64,000 nucleotides of DNA. Source: Thalassobaculum sp. OXR-137. Lineage in GTDB: Bacteria > Pseudomonadota > Alphaproteobacteria > Thalassobaculales > Thalassobaculaceae. The stretch lies in contig NZ_CP139716.1 in assembly GCF_034377285.1 (NCBI RefSeq), positions 62,001 to 126,000 on the forward strand, written 5' to 3'. The position numbers and the translations under genes were made by a program. The notes under the pieces were generated by a model. The model saw nothing but the letters and a program-made list of their open reading frames with translations. It did no database searches and was not told the origin of the DNA. Positions 42,862 through 51,433 of the stretch are shown here, piece by piece; position 1 is the first letter of the stretch, and each line of letters begins with the position of its first letter.

Positions 42862-42892
42862 TTGAGCCTGTAGTTACTACAGACCCTATCTT
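42862..42892 (+). promoter_or_regulatory. mer operator-promoter
   Basis: A -35 element TTGAGC (42862-42867) and a -10 element TATCTT (42887-42892) are separated by 19 bp that contain the dyad CTGTAGTTACTACAG. The over-long spacer with a central dyad is the classic MerR-controlled promoter, twisted into register by Hg-MerR. Confidence 0.88.
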
Positions 42893-42923
42893 GAATGAAC
42901 AAGAAGATCGAGGACAGAACGAC

Positions 42924-43322
42924 ATGCATGAGGTGCAGACCGGCTCCGAGGTCCACCAAACCCCGGAAAATGCCGGTGACAACAGAAAGCGCCGGTATGC
43001 CGCCGGCGGGCTGATCGGCGCGGTGCTGGCATCGTCCTGCTGCATCGCGCCGCTGGTGTTGCTGACGCTTGGCGTCTCGGGCGCGTGGATCGGCAATCTG
43101 ACCGCGCTGGAGCCTTACAAGCCCTACTTCGCTGCGATGACCCTCGTCTTCATCGGGCTCGGCTTCTACCAAATGTATGTGAAGCCGAAAAAGGCGTGTG
43201 CGGACGGCGGTTACTGCGCGCGGCCGCAGGCCTCAATCATCACCCAAACGGCCCTCTGGATCGGGACGGTGCTGCTCGTTCTGGCGCTGACGATCAACTG
43301 GTGGGCGCCGCTGTTTTACTAG
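42924..43322 (+). CDS. merT: Mercury transporter MerT
   Basis: A 132-residue inner-membrane protein with three helices (GGLIGAVLASSCCIAPLVLLTLGV, YFAAMTLVFIGLGFYQMYV, TALWIGTVLLVLALTIN). The CC pair in helix 1 and the cytoplasmic cysteines (KKACADGGYC) pass Hg(II) from MerP to MerA. The start at 42924 (MHEVQ) has GAGGA upstream; the frame from 42891 would begin inside the -10 box. Confidence 0.93.
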   Translation: MHEVQTGSEVHQTPENAGDNRKRRYAAGGLIGAVLASSCCIAPLVLLTLGVSGAWIGNLTALEPYKPYFAAMTLVFIGLGFYQMYVKPKKACADGGYCARPQASIITQTALWIGTVLLVLALTINWWAPLFY

Positions 43323-43333
43323 GAGACGAACAT

Positions 43334-43663
43334 ATGAAACGACCCCTCATCACAGCCGCGGCGGCAGCCATCCTGCCCATTGGCGCCGCGCTTTTCCTGG
43401 TGCCGCAGTCGCAGGTAAACGCGCAGTCGACAACCGCAGCGACGGAAACCGCCACGGAAACCTTCACCATAGAGAAAATGACCTGCGCCATGTGCCCGAT
43501 CACCGTGCGCAAGGCCATGGAAGGGGTCGAGGGGGTGCGCTCCGTCGAAGTGGACTTCGAAGCCAAGACGGCCACGGCCGTGTTCGACCCGAGCACCACG
43601 TCCACGGCGGATATCGCCGCTGCGTCGACGAATGCGGGATATCCCGCCCAGCCGAAATCGTGA
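43334..43663 (+). CDS. merP: Periplasmic mercury-binding protein MerP
   Basis: A 109-residue protein: signal peptide (ITAAAAAILPIGAALFLVP) then an HMA fold with the metal site KMTCAMCPITVRKAMEGV. It binds Hg(II) in the periplasm and hands it to MerT. AGGAGA precedes the ATG. Confidence 0.94.
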   Translation: MKRPLITAAAAAILPIGAALFLVPQSQVNAQSTTAATETATETFTIEKMTCAMCPITVRKAMEGVEGVRSVEVDFEAKTATAVFDPSTTSTADIAAASTNAGYPAQPKS

Positions 43664-43673
43664 GGGCGGGCAT

Positions 43674-43922
43674 ATGAAAGACGCCACGCTCATCAAGACC
43701 GGTGTCATCGGCACCGTCATCGCCGCTATCTGCTGCTTCACGCCGGTGCTGGTCATCGGGCTGGGCGTGGTCGGGCTGTCGGCTTGGCTCGGCTGGCTCG
43801 ACTATGTGCTGCTGCCCGCGCTGGCGGTTTTTGTCGGCATCACGGCCTACGGCCTTTGGCGGCGGCAACGGGCTGCCGCCTGCTGCACGACTGATACCAA
43901 TGCAATACAGGAGAACACCTGA
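43674..43922 (+). CDS. merF: Mercury transporter MerF
   Basis: An 82-residue protein with two membrane helices (LIKTGVIGTVIAAICCFTPVL, VLLPALAVFVGITAYGLW). Vicinal cysteine pairs ICC in helix 1 and ACC near the C terminus carry Hg(II). MerF works in parallel with MerT. I start it at MKDATLIKTG; an upstream in-frame ATG at 43632 is inside merP. Confidence 0.9.
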   Translation: MKDATLIKTGVIGTVIAAICCFTPVLVIGLGVVGLSAWLGWLDYVLLPALAVFVGITAYGLWRRQRAAACCTTDTNAIQENT

Positions 43923-43923
43923 C

Positions 43924-45348
43924 ATGACTGACTGCCGCACGCCGCCGTCAGACGGACGCTACGACCTCGCCGTTGTGGGTGCTGGCTCCGCGGGATTCTC
44001 CGCCGCCATCACCGCGGCCGAACAGGGAGCGAATGTGGCGCTGATCGGCCACGGCACCATCGGCGGCACCTGCGTCAATGTCGGCTGCGTCCCATCGAAG
44101 ACAATGATCCGCGCCGCCGAGGCGCTGCATGGCGCGCGCGCTGCGAGCCGCTTTCCCGGCCTCGCCGGAGAGGCCCAGGTGGCGGACTGGCAAGCTCTTG
44201 TGAGCGCCAAGGATGAACTGGTGACGAGCCTCCGTCAGGGCAAGTACATCGACCTGCTGTCCGCCTGGCCGGGCATTTCCTATCTCGACGGTGCCGCACG
44301 CCTGACCACAGACGGCATCGCCGTGAACGGACAGGTGATGCCGGTAGGCAAGGCCATCATCACGACCGGCGCCGCGCCGGCAACGCCGGACATCCCCGGC
44401 ATCGACGACGTGCCGTGGCTGTCCAGCACCACCGCACTGGAACTGACCGAGCTTCCCCGCTCTCTGATCGTGGTCGGCGGCGGCTACATCGGCTGCGAGC
44501 TTGCCCAGATGTTCGCACGGATGGGCGCAGAGGTGACGCTGGTGACCCGATCGCGTCTGCTGCCCGAGGCCGAGCCGGGAGTCTCGGACGCCCTGACCGG
44601 GTACCTGCGCGACGAGGGCCTGGCCGTGCGTGATAGCCTCGCCTATCGGCGGATCGTGCAAGCAAATGGCGCGGTTGCCCTGACCGTGGAAGTCGACGGC
44701 CGGGAGGAAACGCTGACGGCAGACCGGGTGCTCGTAACGACCGGGCGGTCGCCCAACACGCGCGGGCTCGACCTTCCGGAAAACGGCATCCAGCTCGCCA
44801 ACAACGGTGGCATCGCGATCGATGAGCGGATGCGCACCTCCAAGGCCGGTCTCTATGCCGCCGGCGACGTGACCGGTCGCGACCAGTTCGTCTACATGGC
44901 CGCCTACGGCGCCAAGCTCGCCGCACTCAACGCGCTGAACGGCGACAGCCTCGTCTACGACAACACCGCCATGCCCTGGGTGGTGTTCACCGACCCGCAG
45001 GTGGCGGGCGTGGGTCTGAGCGAAGCCGCTGCCAATGCAGAGGGCTTCGCCGTCAAGACCTCGATCCTGCCGCTCGACCAGGTGCCCCGGGCGCTTGCGG
45101 CGCGCGATACGCGCGGGCTCGTCAAGCTGATCGCGGACGCGGGCACCGACCGGCTGTTGGGCGGCCAGATCCTCGCGCCTGAAGGCGCCGACAGCATCCA
45201 GACGCTGGCCCTCGCCCTCAAGACCGGCATGACGGCGAAGGCGCTCGGTGAGACGATATTCCCCTATCTGACGACCGTCGAAGCGCTGAAACTTGCCGCC
45301 CAGACTTTCGACAAGGACGTCGCGATGCTGTCCTGCTGTGCGGGATAG
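43924..45348 (+). CDS. merA: Mercuric reductase MerA (short form)
   Basis: A 474-residue flavoprotein reducing Hg(II) to volatile Hg(0) with NADPH. FAD-binding DLAVVGAGSAGFSAAI, redox disulfide GGTCVNVGCVPSK, NADPH site IVVGGGYIGCELAQ, and C-terminal cysteine pair SCCAG are all visible. It lacks the N-terminal HMA domain present in many MerA proteins. The gene order merR<->merTPFA is typical of Gram-negative mer operons. Confidence 0.97.
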   Translation: MTDCRTPPSDGRYDLAVVGAGSAGFSAAITAAEQGANVALIGHGTIGGTCVNVGCVPSKTMIRAAEALHGARAASRFPGLAGEAQVADWQALVSAKDELVTSLRQGKYIDLLSAWPGISYLDGAARLTTDGIAVNGQVMPVGKAIITTGAAPATPDIPGIDDVPWLSSTTALELTELPRSLIVVGGGYIGCELAQMFARMGAEVTLVTRSRLLPEAEPGVSDALTGYLRDEGLAVRDSLAYRRIVQANGAVALTVEVDGREETLTADRVLVTTGRSPNTRGLDLPENGIQLANNGGIAIDERMRTSKAGLYAAGDVTGRDQFVYMAAYGAKLAALNALNGDSLVYDNTAMPWVVFTDPQVAGVGLSEAAANAEGFAVKTSILPLDQVPRALAARDTRGLVKLIADAGTDRLLGGQILAPEGADSIQTLALALKTGMTAKALGETIFPYLTTVEALKLAAQTFDKDVAMLSCCAG

Positions 45349-45413
45349 ACCCATCTCGGAGACCGCGACACCTTGCGCCTCGACAGTCCACAGCCCGCAC
45401 CGTATAAAGATCC

Positions 45414-45755
45414 ATGCTCGTGCGAACCCGCATTTTTATCCTCGCTTTGCTCACCCTCTTTGCGGTGGGCATCGTCGAGCATTCTGCGGGCGCGACATCC
45501 ATGTCGCTCAAGATGGCCCTGGGCGATGCCGGCATAACCGATATGGCGGACTGTGAGGGCTGCGGCACCGACACTGACGGCGAGGACAACGGACCGACCT
45601 GCGACATCGTCTGTACGGTCTCGTTCGCTGCGAGCCTGGGCCAGGTCAACCCGTTCAGCCCCCACTTTGCGCACGTGGCCAGGCCACTGCTGGTTCAACG
45701 CTTGGCGGGCCGGACTGGTCTGCCGGAGCCTTACCCTCCCCGAACCCTCATCTGA
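45414..45755 (+). CDS. Small secreted protein at the head of the copper cluster
   Basis: A 113-residue protein with a signal peptide (RIFILALLTLFAVGIVEHSAGA) and a mature part rich in Asp and Cys (ADCEGCGTDTDGEDNGPTCDIVC). It resembles CopL-like or DUF2946-type exported proteins at the front of copper operons. Possible copper binding via CxxC is inferred. The next gene starts 141 bp downstream. Confidence 0.65.
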   Translation: MLVRTRIFILALLTLFAVGIVEHSAGATSMSLKMALGDAGITDMADCEGCGTDTDGEDNGPTCDIVCTVSFAASLGQVNPFSPHFAHVARPLLVQRLAGRTGLPEPYPPRTLI

Positions 45756-45896
45756 TCGGACGCGGGTCGAGGTACGCCTTGATCGCTGCGTCGGAACACG
45801 ATTGCCGGGCGTTCGCGCCGGCTGTCGCGCTGACTCCATGCACGGATTGAGATCCGTGCGGGTGCTGCAATCCCGACATCAGATGAGACCACGACA

Positions 45897-47357
45897 ATGT
45901 CCCCCATCCACGACCTGCCGCTGTCACGGCGACGCCTGCTGACGGCGCTTGCCACCGCCACCGGCACCGCGAGCCTGGCGATGCCGGGCTTCATGACAGA
46001 TCCCGCGGGCGCGGCCACGACGAGAGAAATCTCGCTGCGCGCCGCACCCGGTCGGACACGTCTCGTGCCTGAGCCGCACGGCAAAACGCCGGCCTGGTGC
46101 TACAACGGCACCGTTCCCGGTCCGGAAATCCGCGTGCGGCAGGGCGAGCGTCTGCGCGTCACGGTAGAGAACGCCCTGGCCGAGAAGACCACCGTCCACT
46201 GGCACGGGCTGCGCGTGCCGAACGCGATGGACGGCGTGCCGCATCTTACCCAGCGGCCGATCGGCGTTGGGGAGACCTTCCATTACGAGTTCGACGCGGT
46301 CGATGCCGGGACGTTCTGGTATCACCCGCACCAGCGCAGCTTTGAGCAGGTCGGGCGCGGTCTCTACGGGCCTTTGATCATCGAGGAGGCCGAGCCACTT
46401 CGTGTGGACCGCGAGGTGACCTGGGTGCTGGACGACTGGCGGCTGACGCAGTCCGCCGAGATCAGCGAGGATTTCGGCAACCGCCACGATATGAGCCACG
46501 GTGGCCGGGTCGGCAATACAGCCACAATAAATGGCCGGGCGCCGGACGAATTCGCGGTGCGGCGCGGCGAGCGGGTTAGGTTGCGGCTCGTCAACGCCGC
46601 GAACGCTCGCATTTTCGGTCTCGATTTCCAGGATCACGCGCCCACGGTCATTGCCCTCGACGGCCAGCCGGTCACCCCGCACGAACCGGCAGGCGGTCTT
46701 GTCGTTCTCGGACCGGCGATGCGCGCCGATCTTATCCTCGACATGACTGCAGAGCCGGGCAGCCGGGCGCAGGTCATCGACAGATTCTATCAGGACCTCG
46801 AATACCGGCTAATCGACCTCGCCTATGACGACGCGCCGCTCAGGGACAGCGCACCCAATTGGTCCGTCGCCCTGCCGGCCAACCCCCTGCCGGAGCCCGA
46901 TCCCGCAACGGTCCGCCGGCATGAGATCGTTTTCAACGGCGGCATGATGGGCGACATGGTGATGCGCGAGATGGGCGGCAGCATGGGAGAAGGCGGTTCG
47001 AGCGGCATGATGGGCATGATGCACGGCGACGGCATCTGGTTCATCAACGGCAAGGCCGCAGAGGGGCACGTCCTCGACCCGATGCTGACGCTCGAACGCG
47101 ACAGAAGCCACGTGATCGCGATGACCAACGCGACCGCCTGGCATCATCCGATCCATCTGCATGGTCATTCGTTCCGTGTCATTTCGCGCAACGGCGCGCC
47201 GACGATACACCGCGAATGGCAGGACACCGTCCTGATGGCGCCGCGCGAGCGGGTCGAGATCACCTTCGTCGCAGACAACCCAGGCGACTGGATGTTCCAT
47301 TGCCACATTCTCGAACACCAGGCGGGCGGAATGATGGGCGTCATCCGCGTCGCCTGA
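45897..47357 (+). CDS. Multicopper oxidase (CueO/CopA-like), Tat-exported
   Basis: A 486-residue three-cupredoxin oxidase. The Tat signal is SRRRLLTALATATGTASLAM. Copper ligands are present: HWHGL, WYHPHQ, HPIHLHGH and HCHILEHQAGGM (T1/T2/T3 sites). A Met-rich insertion (GGMMGDMVMREMGGSMGEGGS) could bind Cu(I) for oxidation. It would oxidise Cu(I) to less toxic Cu(II) in the periplasm. It precedes DUF411 by 22 bp. Confidence 0.95.
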   Translation: MSPIHDLPLSRRRLLTALATATGTASLAMPGFMTDPAGAATTREISLRAAPGRTRLVPEPHGKTPAWCYNGTVPGPEIRVRQGERLRVTVENALAEKTTVHWHGLRVPNAMDGVPHLTQRPIGVGETFHYEFDAVDAGTFWYHPHQRSFEQVGRGLYGPLIIEEAEPLRVDREVTWVLDDWRLTQSAEISEDFGNRHDMSHGGRVGNTATINGRAPDEFAVRRGERVRLRLVNAANARIFGLDFQDHAPTVIALDGQPVTPHEPAGGLVVLGPAMRADLILDMTAEPGSRAQVIDRFYQDLEYRLIDLAYDDAPLRDSAPNWSVALPANPLPEPDPATVRRHEIVFNGGMMGDMVMREMGGSMGEGGSSGMMGMMHGDGIWFINGKAAEGHVLDPMLTLERDRSHVIAMTNATAWHHPIHLHGHSFRVISRNGAPTIHREWQDTVLMAPRERVEITFVADNPGDWMFHCHILEHQAGGMMGVIRVA

Positions 47358-47379
47358 CACGACTTGGAAGGAATAAACC

Positions 47380-47826
47380 ATGCGCAAGTCCATCATCGCC
47401 GTTTTGGCCGCCTCTGTATTGGGCGTCGCCGGCTATCTCACGCTCGGCACCGCCGTGCAGGCCGAAGAGGTGACCCTCTACAAGAACCCGCAGTGCGGCT
47501 GCTGCGAAGGCTATGCCGACTACCTTCGGGAAAACGGCTTCGACGTCACCGTCGAGCCGACCCACGAACTCGTGCCCATGAGCCGCTCGTCCGGGATTCC
47601 AGACGGCTTCCAGGGCTGCCATCTCGCCTTCATCGACGACTATGTGGTCAGCGGCCACGTGCCTGTTGCGACTATTGACCGCCTGCTCGCCGAGCGGCCG
47701 GGTATCAAGGGAATCACGCTACCCGGCATGCCGCAGGGCTCGCCCGGCATGAGCGGGGTCAAGACCGGCGCCTTCGAGATCTACGCCATCGGCGACGGCG
47801 CCCCGCACCTTTACGCGACCGAGTAA
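47380..47826 (+). CDS. DUF411 metal-binding protein
   Basis: A 148-residue exported protein with a signal peptide (IIAVLAASVLGVAGYLTLGTA). The DUF411 signature is YKNPQCGCCEGYADYLRENG, followed by GCHLAFIDDYVVSGHVP. Members bind copper and occur with copper-resistance oxidases; a periplasmic copper chaperone role is inferred. Confidence 0.92.
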   Translation: MRKSIIAVLAASVLGVAGYLTLGTAVQAEEVTLYKNPQCGCCEGYADYLRENGFDVTVEPTHELVPMSRSSGIPDGFQGCHLAFIDDYVVSGHVPVATIDRLLAERPGIKGITLPGMPQGSPGMSGVKTGAFEIYAIGDGAPHLYATE

Positions 47827-47835
47827 GGAAAAGAC

Positions 47836-47997
47836 ATGAACAACGCACCGACCGGTATGGGCATGGGCGGCCAGATGATGGACGCTATGGGCGGAATGAT
47901 GATGTGGGGCATGGGCCTTGTGTGGCTGCTCGTGATCGTCTTACTCGTCCTCGGAGTCGCAGCTCTTATAAAATACCTCTTCCGAGGCGAACGTTGA
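47836..47997 (+). CDS. Small Met-rich membrane protein
   Basis: A 53-residue protein. The N-terminal half is Met- and Gly-rich (MGMGGQMMDAMGGMMMWGMG), followed by one membrane helix (LVWLLVIVLLVLGVAALI) and a basic end. It is the type of short protein found in cop/cus loci. AAGGAAAAG precedes its ATG. Its TGA overlaps the TTG start of the next gene. Confidence 0.78.
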   Translation: MNNAPTGMGMGGQMMDAMGGMMMWGMGLVWLLVIVLLVLGVAALIKYLFRGER

Positions 47998-48461
47998 AGG
48001 CGCGGATCGCTTTCGGCGTTGTGTCGCTGCTCGGCGGAGGCGCTGCGGCCAGCCTGCTCTGGGTCGAACTTGACCGGAACGGTTCGACGGGGCCGTCCGC
48101 AGAACGCCTGGAACGCGGACAAGCAATTTACGCAGAGAACTGTGCCTCCTGCCATGGCGCAGAACTGGAAGGTCAGCCGAACTGGCGGCGCCGCCTGCCG
48201 ACCGGTCGCATGCCGGCACCGCCCCATGATGCATCCGGGCACACGTGGCATCACCCCGACGACGTGCTGTTCCGCATCACCAAGGAAGGGCCTGCCGCTG
48301 TTGTCGGCGGCAGCTATGAGAGCGACATGCCGGGCTTCGGCGGCGTGCTCTCCGACGACGAGATTCTCGCTGTCCTGGCCTTCATCGAGAGTACTTGGCC
48401 CGAGCGCGAGCGAACGCATCAGGCCGAGATCAGCCGTCGGGAAAAGGAGGGCAATCGATGA
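47994..48461 (+). CDS. Membrane-anchored c-type cytochrome
   Basis: A 155-residue protein. The TTG at 47994 overlaps the previous stop; no ATG is available nearby. An N-terminal helix (IAFGVVSLLGGGAAASLLWVEL) anchors it. The haem motif CASCHGAELEG lies at about residues 48-58, and a Met ligand in ESDMPGFGGVLSDDEI is of the usual mono-haem cytochrome c type. It may carry electrons from the copper oxidase or assist periplasmic redox. Confidence 0.88.
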   Translation: MKARIAFGVVSLLGGGAAASLLWVELDRNGSTGPSAERLERGQAIYAENCASCHGAELEGQPNWRRRLPTGRMPAPPHDASGHTWHHPDDVLFRITKEGPAAVVGGSYESDMPGFGGVLSDDEILAVLAFIESTWPERERTHQAEISRREKEGNR

Positions 48462-49003
48462 AGGTCGCGATTGCACTCGGATTTGTACTCGGGCTCATTT
48501 TCCCATCGGTAACGGCAGCGTCCGAACCGACTGCCGTCCCACTCCACGACACGCCGCGGCCTCTCTCTCAAATTTCGTTCACTAACGAACGCGGCGATAT
48601 GCTCACGCTCGACCGTTGGCAGGGAAAGATCGTCCTTCTGAACGTCTGGGCGACGTGGTGCGGTCCTTGCCGTGAAGAGATGCCAACACTGGACCGGCTC
48701 CAGGAGACGCTCGGAGGGGAGCATTTCGATGTCGTGGCGCTGTCGATAGACCGCGCCGGTGCCGGCGTCGTGCGCCGGTTCTTCGACGAGATCGGTATCA
48801 CCCATCTGGACATCTTCATCGACGAGACGATGAAGGCATCGCGCGATCTGAAGATTCTCGGCCTTCCAGGGACACTTCTCATCGGACCGAATCGCCAGGA
48901 GCTCGGTCGGCTGATCGGGCCAGCAGAATGGGACACACCGGCGATGATCGCCTTATTCAAAGCTGTGATCGCCAAATACACCGAAAAGGAACCCAACCAA
49001 TGA
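48458..49003 (+). CDS. TlpA-family thiol-disulfide protein
   Basis: A 181-residue periplasmic thioredoxin-like protein: signal peptide (VAIALGFVLGLIFPSVTAA) and active site WATWCGPCREEMPTL. Starts ATGA with the stop of the cytochrome gene; AAGGAGG upstream. It is likely a reductant for metallochaperones or haem ligation in this cluster. Confidence 0.93.
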   Translation: MKVAIALGFVLGLIFPSVTAASEPTAVPLHDTPRPLSQISFTNERGDMLTLDRWQGKIVLLNVWATWCGPCREEMPTLDRLQETLGGEHFDVVALSIDRAGAGVVRRFFDEIGITHLDIFIDETMKASRDLKILGLPGTLLIGPNRQELGRLIGPAEWDTPAMIALFKAVIAKYTEKEPNQ

Positions 49004-49296
49004 TCACAGACCGAAATGCCGCAGAACCTGCCCCACGTCTGCCTTTATCACTCTGGCTGCCTTGGCTATCAAGACGGCGGATTGTCCTTTTTCTGGCCCT
49101 CGGGACCGTGGGCGCGGGATTGGCACTCAACTGGGACTGGCTGACTGCCGTGGGTGCCGCACCAATTTTACTCAGCCTTGCGCCTTGTGCCGCGATGTGC
49201 GCCCTCGGCCTGTGCATGCGTGGCGGCGGTGCAAGGTCCTGCGCCACCCACGGCAAGGCGGACGCAGCGTCACAATCGCTTCATCGACAAGAGTGA
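49000..49296 (+). CDS. Small Cys-containing membrane protein
   Basis: A 98-residue protein with membrane helices at about residues 28-45 and 48-66 (IVLFLALGTVGAGLAL; LTAVGAAPILLSLAPCAAMCALG). Cysteines APCAAMC and LCMRGG suggest metal passage. The start overlaps the previous stop (ATGA). Not recognised as a named family. Confidence 0.72.
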   Translation: MITDRNAAEPAPRLPLSLWLPWLSRRRIVLFLALGTVGAGLALNWDWLTAVGAAPILLSLAPCAAMCALGLCMRGGGARSCATHGKADAASQSLHRQE

Positions 49297-49344
49297 CGCG
49301 GCCAATAGGTATCACCGGCCGGCCAGATATTCCGGAGAGACAAC

Positions 49345-50037
49345 ATGTATTTCGCACGATTTGCCGCATTGGCAATTGCAACGGTCACCTTCGCCGTGCC
49401 GGCAATGGCGCATCATCCCGGTGCCGATCTCGACAAGTTCATGGGCAGCAAGGAGCAGTTCTTTCAGGCCATCGACAGCCCGGCACCACCGTTCAAACTG
49501 GCCGATGCCGATGGAAATACCGTCCGTCTGTCAGACTTCGCCGACAAGATCGTCGTGCTCAACTTCGTCTTCGCCAGCTGCACCGATGTCTGCCCGCTCC
49601 ATTCCGCACTAATCGCGGATGTCCAGTCCAAAATCAACGGCACACCAATGGAGGACATGGTCCAATTCATAACCGTGACGACCGATCCTGAAGTCGACAC
49701 GCCGGACATTCTGCGGCGCTATGGCGAGGCACATGGCCTCGATCCCCGCAACTGGATGTTTCTTACCCGACGCCCCGGCGATCCCGAGGATGCGACGCGC
49801 GCTCTATCGGAGACCTATAACGTCAAGTTCGAGCCGCTCGATGACGGGCAGCAGATGCACGGGGTGGCCACCCACGTGATCGACAGAGGCGGGCGGTTCG
49901 CAGCAAAATTCCACGGGCTGCGGTTCGAGCCGTTGAACCTCGTGCTTTACATCAACGGGCTCACCAATGCCCCCGACCGCCCCGCGAAGCCGGGGGCGCC
50001 TGACTGGTGGGAGAACCTCAAGGGGTTGTTTCAATGA
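49345..50037 (+). CDS. SCO1/SenC-type copper chaperone
   Basis: A 230-residue exported thioredoxin-fold protein. Signal peptide FAALAIATVTFAVPAMA; copper site FASCTDVCPLHS (CxxxCP) with a distal His in GVATHVIDRGG. SCO proteins deliver or reduce copper for cytochrome oxidases. Within this cluster it fits copper handling. Its TGA lies in the ATGA overlap with the next start. Confidence 0.93.
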   Translation: MYFARFAALAIATVTFAVPAMAHHPGADLDKFMGSKEQFFQAIDSPAPPFKLADADGNTVRLSDFADKIVVLNFVFASCTDVCPLHSALIADVQSKINGTPMEDMVQFITVTTDPEVDTPDILRRYGEAHGLDPRNWMFLTRRPGDPEDATRALSETYNVKFEPLDDGQQMHGVATHVIDRGGRFAAKFHGLRFEPLNLVLYINGLTNAPDRPAKPGAPDWWENLKGLFQ

Positions 50038-50543
50038 CAGGCGCCCATCGGGACATGGACCCTATGCGCGGTGAAGGCGCGGTCGGATGGCTTTCGGCGC
50101 TGCGCCGCTATATCACCTTTGTCGCCTTCGCGAACCTGATCTGGGAATTCGCACATATGCCACTCTATACGCTGTGGGAAACAGGGTCGGCAGGGGAGAT
50201 CATCTTCGCAGCCATCCATTGCACTGGTGGCGATATCCTCATCGCGCTCAGCGTCGTCATGCTGTCCCTGTTCCTTTTCGGCGACGGAGCGTGGCCCACG
50301 GAACGCAAGGTTCCTGTATTTGCGGGCACCGTCGTCTTTGGGCTTGCTTATACGATTTTCAGCGAATGGCTGAACATCGAGATACGGGAAGCCTGGGCCT
50401 ATCGCGAACTGATGCCCGCAATCCCGATTCTGGACGTCGGACTCAGCCCGGTCCTGCAATGGATCATCGTCCCGCTCGCCGGTTTCAGTCTTGCCAGGGC
50501 GCTCCCAACGGTGCGTCGAAAGCCAGTGATCGTCGATGCTTGA
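50034..50543 (+). CDS. Polytopic membrane protein of the copper cluster
   Basis: A 169-residue protein with four predicted helices (FVAFANLIWEFAHMPLYTLW, GGDILIALSVVMLSLFLFG, VFAGTVVFGLAYTIFSEW, LSPVLQWIIVPLAGFSLA). His and Trp residues in helix 1 may coordinate metal. I do not recognise it. It is translationally coupled to the SCO gene and overlaps the CcdA gene by 8 bp. Confidence 0.78.
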   Translation: MTGAHRDMDPMRGEGAVGWLSALRRYITFVAFANLIWEFAHMPLYTLWETGSAGEIIFAAIHCTGGDILIALSVVMLSLFLFGDGAWPTERKVPVFAGTVVFGLAYTIFSEWLNIEIREAWAYRELMPAIPILDVGLSPVLQWIIVPLAGFSLARALPTVRRKPVIVDA

Positions 50544-51273
50544 TCTGTCTGGGATCGGCCTGATCGCCGCGTTTCTGGCTGGCGCCGTATCGTTCGTCTC
50601 GCCCTGCGTGCTGCCGTTGGTGCCGGGCTACGTCTCCTATGTCGCCGGGCATACGACGAGCACCGTGTACATCGAGCCGTCCGACCATCGACGGCAGGCA
50701 ATCAGCATGGGCCTCTACTTCGTCGTCGGGTTCTCCACAATCTTCATGGCTCTGGGCGCAAGCGCGACTGCGCTCGGCCAGATGCTGCTGAGCTACCGGT
50801 ATGAGCTCAATCTCGTGGGCGGTGCGATCGTGATCTTGTTCGGTCTGTTCATGATCGGCATGGCAAAAATCACGGTGATGCAACGAGAGTTCCGGTTCCA
50901 CCTGTCCGTTCCGGGTGGACGGCCGCTTTCTGCCTATGTCCTCGGCATTGCCTTCGGATTCGGCTGGACGCCCTGTATTGGGCCGATTCTCGGCGCCATC
51001 CTGACGGCCAGCGCCGCATCCGCGACCGTCGCGGAAGGCGTCGCCCTGCTCGCCATCTATTCCGCCGGACTGGGTATCCCGTTTCTGTTCGCCGCCGCTT
51101 TCACCGACCGCCTCGCAAGGCGCTTGCGCACCATTGGACGCGTCGGCCGCCGGCTCCAACAAATCGCAGGGGGCGTTATGGTCGCGATGGGGATCACCAT
51201 GATGACCGGTCAGCTCTCGGCATTCTCATACTGGCTGCTCGACGCATTCCCACTGCTTGGGCGTATCGGATAA
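50536..51273 (+). CDS. ccdA: CcdA/DsbD-type thiol transporter
   Basis: A 245-residue inner-membrane protein with six helices and the two cysteines of CcdA: FVSPCVLPLVPGYVSY and GWTPCIGPILG. It moves electrons across the membrane to periplasmic thiol proteins such as the TlpA-like protein encoded in the same operon. Confidence 0.93.
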   Translation: MLDLSGIGLIAAFLAGAVSFVSPCVLPLVPGYVSYVAGHTTSTVYIEPSDHRRQAISMGLYFVVGFSTIFMALGASATALGQMLLSYRYELNLVGGAIVILFGLFMIGMAKITVMQREFRFHLSVPGGRPLSAYVLGIAFGFGWTPCIGPILGAILTASAASATVAEGVALLAIYSAGLGIPFLFAAAFTDRLARRLRTIGRVGRRLQQIAGGVMVAMGITMMTGQLSAFSYWLLDAFPLLGRIG

Positions 51274-51381
51274 CGCCGCACAAGCCCAACAGAAGGGTGG
51301 TGCCCCCACCGGTACATTCCCTGCCATCTAATGCCGCCGTCTGAGGCGCTTTGCCTGCTGCTTTCACGATCGAATCAGACA

Positions 51382-51413
51382 TTGACCCTGCACCATAGTA
51401 CAGGGTCCAGAAT
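51382..51413 (+). promoter_or_regulatory. MerR-type promoter for the second metal unit
   Basis: TTGACC (51382-51387) is followed by a dyad GACCCTG/CAGGGTC (51384-51407) and a weak CAGAAT (51408-51413), giving a 20-bp spacer. The design resembles promoters of CueR and ZntR. The regulator is encoded 21 bp downstream, after GGAGG. Confidence 0.7.
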
Positions 51414-51433
51414 AAGCAATAAGGAGGAAGCAC

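Noticed and set aside
43948-45354. A 468-codon leftward frame opposite merA
   Set aside because: The opposite strand is an unambiguous mercuric reductase with all motifs; the long frame reflects high GC at third positions.
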